From the NCBI RefSeq assembly GCF_024713975.1, contig NC_091102.1, forward strand, positions 10,669,001-10,733,000: 64,000 bases of DNA, in the 5' to 3' direction. The first letter of the stretch is position 1. Every line of letters begins with the position of its first letter. The notes below the pieces were generated by a model, which worked only from the letters and a program-made list of their open reading frames with translations, had not been told where the DNA came from and did no database searches. Both the position numbers and the translations under genes were made by a program. This DNA is from Paralichthys olivaceus. Its lineage: Eukaryota > Chordata > Actinopteri > Pleuronectiformes > Paralichthyidae. Shown piece after piece: positions 59,201 to 64,000 of this stretch.

Positions 59201-62200
59201 AATCATTGATTAAAAGAACCTGGTTTTCCACTTAATACTCAGTTTGACTCAGGAATTCTAAACATTAGAAAGTTTAAGCTATGTGTTATTTAATGCACTT
59301 TATATTTAATGCACTTTATTTCAGGACAGTTGGGTCAAACAGACCATTGGATGGGTGGGATTAAATCAGATTTAAAAGACAAAGCAGGTTGTGACGATGA
59401 AGTCAAGACCAACCATGAATAAAAATGTCATCTTATAAACCCCTTCAGGCCTCAAGTCTGCTTTAAAGTAGAACTGAGTCACACAACAGAGTCAAAGTTC
59501 TGCCTGAGTCACATATAATTTGTGGTATGAAATCTTTCAATGATTAAATCTGAACATCAAATTAAATAAAATGGTCTTTGTATGTTCTGAATATACTTTC
59601 TGACTTTACTTTTCATCTCTGTAATTTCCGCAGCAAAATTGATATATCATGTCCTGCTTCCTGCATGCTCTACCCAGACGCCACCCCTCGCCTGAATGTT
59701 CCTGATGTTCTGAAATATGGTCATGTGATAGGTTATAATACATATTTTTGTCTGCCACATTCTTAACCATCATAATAAATCCAGTCCATATCTCTGGATT
59801 AATATTGTGTTTACTTGTCTTTTACCTCAATCCATGTTTTGAAATTCACCTTACCTCCATAAGACCACCACCACCACCCTGTGGCTGTAAACCTCTCTGT
59901 AAACAGCACTTCTCCAATCACTGATCTGCATATTACTCTCTAATTCACAGTTTAGTGTGTAACTAAGTAATTTGCTGTGTAATTGTTCATAATATTACAT
60001 CATTTTCAACACCTTTCAGTGGTTGCAGTGTTACTGTAGATGGTTTAAATTTTTCTCCCCAAGGTGACCCGAGAAAATCCTTCACGTAGAGCAACAGTCT
60101 AACTTTATGTAAGGAATTAATGCATGCACTTTAGCAATCTCAAGCAATTTCATGCCTATAGGACTTAACAAACAATCATTTCAATGTGAAGCCCAGAGTG
60201 AGGGGATAAGACGGAAAGTCTTGGATTATAGTTAACTGCCATGCCATTATTACTCTTAGACACTCACCATTGTCTGTAGATGTTGAAGTACACTTGAGCT
60301 GCTTGTGCGGCAGAAAATAAATCTCTCTGTGATCACAACATGGGGCAACGTTCGACCAATCCAGTCCAACAGCTGAGATCTATCTAAAACGTAATTTGCC
60401 CCTTCGATTCCACCTACAATTGATCTATTATGGGATTATTTGACCTTGTAATTTGGTGTAGTATTTAACAGAGGAGTTTTGATTCAAGTGCTCAAATATT
60501 CAATCTGTTAGAATAATCTTTTCCTGCTTGCAGAGAAAATCAAAAAAAGCCAATCTTGCATAATTTACTGGAGTGTTTCAGGATCGTTCTATCAAACCAT
60601 AAGGCTCTGCACACTGGCTCTTTCAGATGGACTGACCTCGCTGCTGTTTTTATTTTCAGGAAGTCGACCTTTTTCAACGTGCTGACAAAGAGTCAGGCTG
60701 CAGCTGAAAATTTCCCCTTCTGCACCATTGACCCAAATGAGAGTAGAGTGCCCATTCCAGATGAACGCTATGATTTCCTCTGCCATTTCCACAAACCTGC
60801 CAGGTATGGGGTCTCATCGTTCATGTATTATTCACACTCCAGGTCTGTACTCTTACGATGGTGTGAGAAAAACGCATCACAATGTTGTTGACATGTAGCT
60901 GCCAGTTCTGTACGATGTATATTCGCTCCTCTATCTCGAGGTGTTCTGTTAAAGGAAAAGACGAAGCATCCAAACCTCCAGCCCCTGGTTGTCATACATG
61001 TTTAGATGGGCTGTTAAAGTGGATGTCTCTTTTTGACTGACAAGAATTGACATGCAGAATACCAGAGGAACATTTCAGAATGTGCAGTTTAGTCATCAGA
61101 ACTAGGCTCCTGCTTTTCAAAGAGCAGCATGAGTCTCACTACATCATGGCTGTCCTCTATTCTCTCCTAGTTATTAGCAACACAGTCAGTTGAACATGTG
61201 CAAAACAGATTCCGGGGTGATAAGTAAATACACAACAGAGATAAAAATGCATGTGCAATTAAAATGCCATGCAGTTTTACAGCTCTACAACACTTACTGA
61301 TCTACCCTGCCTACCTCTTTAAAGATGCTGTAAGCTTGGTGATATGAGTAAAAGCAGCAATGGATTGAACCTTGCGATGGACAACCCACAAACAAGTATT
61401 TAGGTGAAAGGGAACTATTAGCAGATATTTACTGTAGAATAATCTTCATGATGTTTTCACTAGTTCGTTTCATCTAAATTGTATGAATTGTAGTTTCCTT
61501 TACCCCAGAAAAGGCCCTTTATATTTAAATACTTTATATTTACATCGAGGGGACCCTCTCTACGGAGACCACCATGTTTTTTGCATTGGTCCAGACTGAA
61601 CAAACTAAACACCTTTTGAGTTTTTATGACAACAGAAGCTACCACAGGATCTTTTTCATGTTTGGAAGGAGAGGGTGAGGTGAGGGGTGCTCAGCTGCAA
61701 CATGTAATTTCAACACTAGATATCACTAAATTCTACACACTGTACCTTTAACTAGAATGGCATTCAGTAGAGCTCATACTTCCACCTCTACAGTAAAGTA
61801 TCTATAGTTTTACAAGATGATAAATATATTCAAGAACTTATTTTCATTGACATGTTCAGTATTGACACAAGTGACCACTTTGTTCTACAGACTATAATTT
61901 ATGGTGATTTAAACTGAATTTCATAATAATGGGATATTTTCTTTTTACCTAGACATTTTCGTAGAGATGTATATCTGTACAACTTCACTTTTATTATTTT
62001 ATTATTGTTATTATGATAAAAAAAAACACCCATCATGACTGGCACCTCTTTGACGAACGCTCAACAACATTTAGAAATTTTTAAAAAAGGCTTCAGTTTC
62101 TAACAAAACTAATTTGTTTAATTCAGTACAAATGTGAAGTGGTTTCTGTTTAACTCAAGAGCAACTGATATTGTTTGAAGTCTCAAATGTCTGACATTTT

Positions 62201-62352
62201 TTTACTTTACTTCTTGGCCTGCAGCAAAATCCCAGCATTCCTTAATGTTGTCGACATCGCTGGCCTGGTGAAAGGTGCTCACTCTGGCCAAGGCCTGGGA
62301 AATGCCTTCCTGTCCCACATCAGTGCCTGCGATGGAATCTTCCACATGACAC
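56255..62352 (+). CDS. ola1: Obg-like ATPase 1, 5' part (gene continues beyond the window)
   Basis: Exons seen: 56255-56269 (MAPKK), 56394-56482, 60660-60803 and 62225-62352; all junctions are in phase, giving about 120 residues of a protein that is 396 aa in human. The visible part contains the P-loop GLPNVGKST (G1, residues about 29-37, split by intron 2 at NVG|KS) and the switch II/G3 motif DIAGLVKGA. The YchF-type block [17 protein letters not shown] is also present. OLA1 is a cytosolic YchF-family P-loop protein that prefers ATP over GTP and is linked to translation initiation and stress responses. Exon 4 ends after HMT with one base of the next Arg codon. The expected next exon (FEDDD-type) was not found before 64000, so the gene is cut by the window edge, not broken. 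Confidence 0.95.
56483..60659 (+). other. ola1: ola1 intron 2
   Basis: The longest intron in the window. It contains a coding-like relic on the minus strand (about 57888-58381), a TG run near 58078-58098 and a family C fragment near 59640-59720. The remainder is AT-rich unique sequence without recognised genes. Confidence 0.75.
57888..58381 (-). pseudogene. Unidentified coding-like relic antisense in ola1 intron 2
   Basis: On the minus strand, a 60-codon frame from 58381 down to 58202 reads like protein (includes [20 protein letters not shown]) and stops at TGA 58201-58199. An overlapping second frame starting ATG at 58202 continues protein-like ([18 protein letters not shown]) to about 57888, passing through a TG repeat. 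A poly(A)-type AATAAA follows on the same strand at 57963-57958. One frame slip near 58200-58210 would explain both halves, so this may be a retrocopy or decayed exon. I do not recognise the protein family, and chance is not excluded. Confidence 0.35.
60804..62224 (+). other. ola1: ola1 intron 3
   Basis: AT-rich intron that contains the inverted family B repeat copy at about 61480-61752. No other gene-like signal was seen. Confidence 0.75.
61480..61752 (-). repeat. Interspersed repeat (family B), inverted copy
   Basis: It ends actctaca..gtaccttta-like on the plus strand (ctacacactgtacctttaac), the same tail as the copy at 5228-5543. The blocks accttttgagtttttatgac and ggtgaggtgaggggtgctca are reverse complements of its body. 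It is diverged and partly truncated. Confidence 0.6.
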
Positions 62353-64000
62353 GTGAGTCACAGGTGGACGGTTTCATATCCTCAAAAATCATGTATGTCC
62401 ATTTACGTCAAATATTTTATCCTGTATAAGCAATTGTATCCTGTTCTATCAATGGCAGTCGACCACCAGCATTTTTCAAGCGAAGGTAGACGTTGTGTTG
62501 TTACTTTTCTGGTAGGACACCTTTGTGTGGTGGGTGCCAATATCAATATCACAGACAGGTTTAATGAAGTCAGAGCAAACCTCACGTTCCCACTGGGACG
62601 TTTCCTGAATGAGAATCACATATGTGAAAGGATCTGCGTCTGGTTGAGCTTCACACAATCAGACAGCACAAGACGGTGGAGAACGACCACCACATGGTAT
62701 TGTAATGTGATTTCTAATGTCACTTTTGATTAAGTTTAAGTACAACAGAGGTAAGTAAGGTATTAACAGTCATATAATGAGAATGGAGGTATTCATTTTA
62801 TTCTCCATTCTTTATTGTGTGTAAACTGTGTATTTTCATGACAGATCTTATAACAATAGATACAAAAAACACAGTGAATGCCTACTTTTAGAGCGTCTCT
62901 GGTTCTGCAAGTGAATTTCCAATTCATTTTCTCTATTGACGTTGCAGAAAGTCATCATAAAGAGAGTTTTTAGGCCGACCAGGTACGAGATAAACCGTGA
63001 CCACAAAACATTTGATTTGGAGCAAATAAAATTTTTAAATGGGGACAAAAAGGCAAAGGTACAAGACTATGTACATAATTTTTTACTGCATATGATCCCT
63101 TTCCAATGGCTCCCAGTGTGCTTCTACTTGAATTTAACCTTGTTGTAGTGATTTGCACCCCCTTGGACTTTCTTTTTTTCATCTCTAAAAAAAATGCTTA
63201 TGTAACACTGAACGATCTGATTGTAGGATTGTGGGTAATGTAATGCTACTCCTTGGCGTTGCGGATAAAACACATTTTACTTCGACAGGTGCATATAACA
63301 TTGTTTCACATTCTCGTAGCTTGTGGTAAGTCTACCTTGGATGGTTACAATTTTATGGCTGATAATCAAAATCTCTGTACAGAAAATGAACTACACTGCT
63401 GTGCTGTATACTACTGTAAAACAATAACATTAATGATATTAATTGTAGTAATAACAGTAAAAATAAGGCATTTGGAATAATTAGAAATACTGTTACTCTG
63501 TGAATACACTCCTGTGTACCTCTACAAGTTTCCCTCTGTCTCAGGTTCTTCTGTGTCTCTGACATGGTCTTTGTCTTACACAATTAAAGTGTTACACGCT
63601 AGAATAATTCAAATTACAGCAACTCAAATGAATGAAGGGGCCCTTTTTAGAAATAGCTGAATTTGTTTACTGGTGGTGTACCGGTATTGACTTTCCCTCT
63701 GTGTGAAAGGAGCTCTGATTAAAGAGTTGGTGGTGGCAGGCAGAGAACAGCCACATAGAAAGGGTTCAAATTAAGGCTATTTTCCCTCATTGTTCCTAAG
63801 CTGTGTCTGTGTATCACTAACAAGTGTATTACTTCTGTTCCGTTGCAGTTTTAAAATGGCCTTTCTGCATGAAGGTCTGTAGTTTGTGAGGAGTGGAAAT
63901 GGATGTCCACCCACCAACTGTAAGATTAGACTAGTGTTATTCTATAACTTCTTTATTTTTCACAATTCCCTTGAAAATACCCCCAAATTGTATTACTCCA
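62353..64000 (+). other. ola1: ola1 intron 4 (5' part, runs off the window)
   Basis: The donor GTGAGT is at 62353. No exon matching the next part of OLA1 is present up to 64000. The sequence is AT-rich, and I see nothing else supportable in it. Confidence 0.7.

Noticed and set aside
62353-64000. Search for further ola1 exons
   Set aside because: No AG-preceded segment encoding the conserved next block was found; the exon is presumed to lie beyond the window.

Overview
This is vertebrate nuclear DNA, almost certainly from a spiny-rayed (percomorph-type) teleost fish. Every gene is split by GT-AG introns. The proteins are clear orthologues of human 2q31.1 genes. Introns are short to moderate, microsatellites are plentiful, and several interspersed repeats are of kinds common in teleost genomes. 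No prokaryotic, viral, CRISPR or operon-like feature was seen.

Layout, left to right. Positions 1-9.5 kb hold no recognisable coding exon and are probably upstream or intronic DNA of chn1. chn1 (alpha1-chimaerin form, 7 coding exons, 9780-17992, +) is followed by chrna1 (muscle acetylcholine receptor alpha1, 9 exons, 22725-29720, +) and gpr155 (LYCHOS, 15 coding exons, 31465-37821, +). scrn3 (secernin-3, 7 coding exons plus a noncoding first exon, 39540-43166, -) lies tail-to-tail with gpr155 and head-to-head with cir1 (10 exons, 44228-48448, +). sp9 (2 exons, 51022-52777, -) and the first four exons of ola1 (56255-62352, +) finish the window; ola1 runs off the right edge.

I rebuilt the coding frames by hand across every splice junction. 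The assembled lengths are 334 aa (chn1), 454 aa (chrna1), 827 aa (gpr155), 418 aa (scrn3), 464 aa (cir1) and 439 aa (sp9), each without an internal stop or frame break. Order and orientation match the human segment CHN1-CHRNA1-WIPF1-GPR155-SCRN3-CIR1-SP9-OLA1, except that WIPF1 is missing from the 1.7-kb gap between chrna1 and gpr155.

The genes do not form one pathway. They cover Rac-GAP signalling, neuromuscular transmission, lysosomal cholesterol sensing, a peptidase-like hydrolase, an RBPJ corepressor, a developmental zinc-finger factor and a translation-linked ATPase. The block is best read as conserved microsynteny, perhaps held together by regulatory DNA around sp9. I found no wholly new system. 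The best leads are a splice acceptor embedded in coding sequence of chn1, candidate conserved noncoding blocks around sp9 and in chn1/chrna1 flanks, a coding-like relic antisense in an ola1 intron, and the local loss of wipf1.
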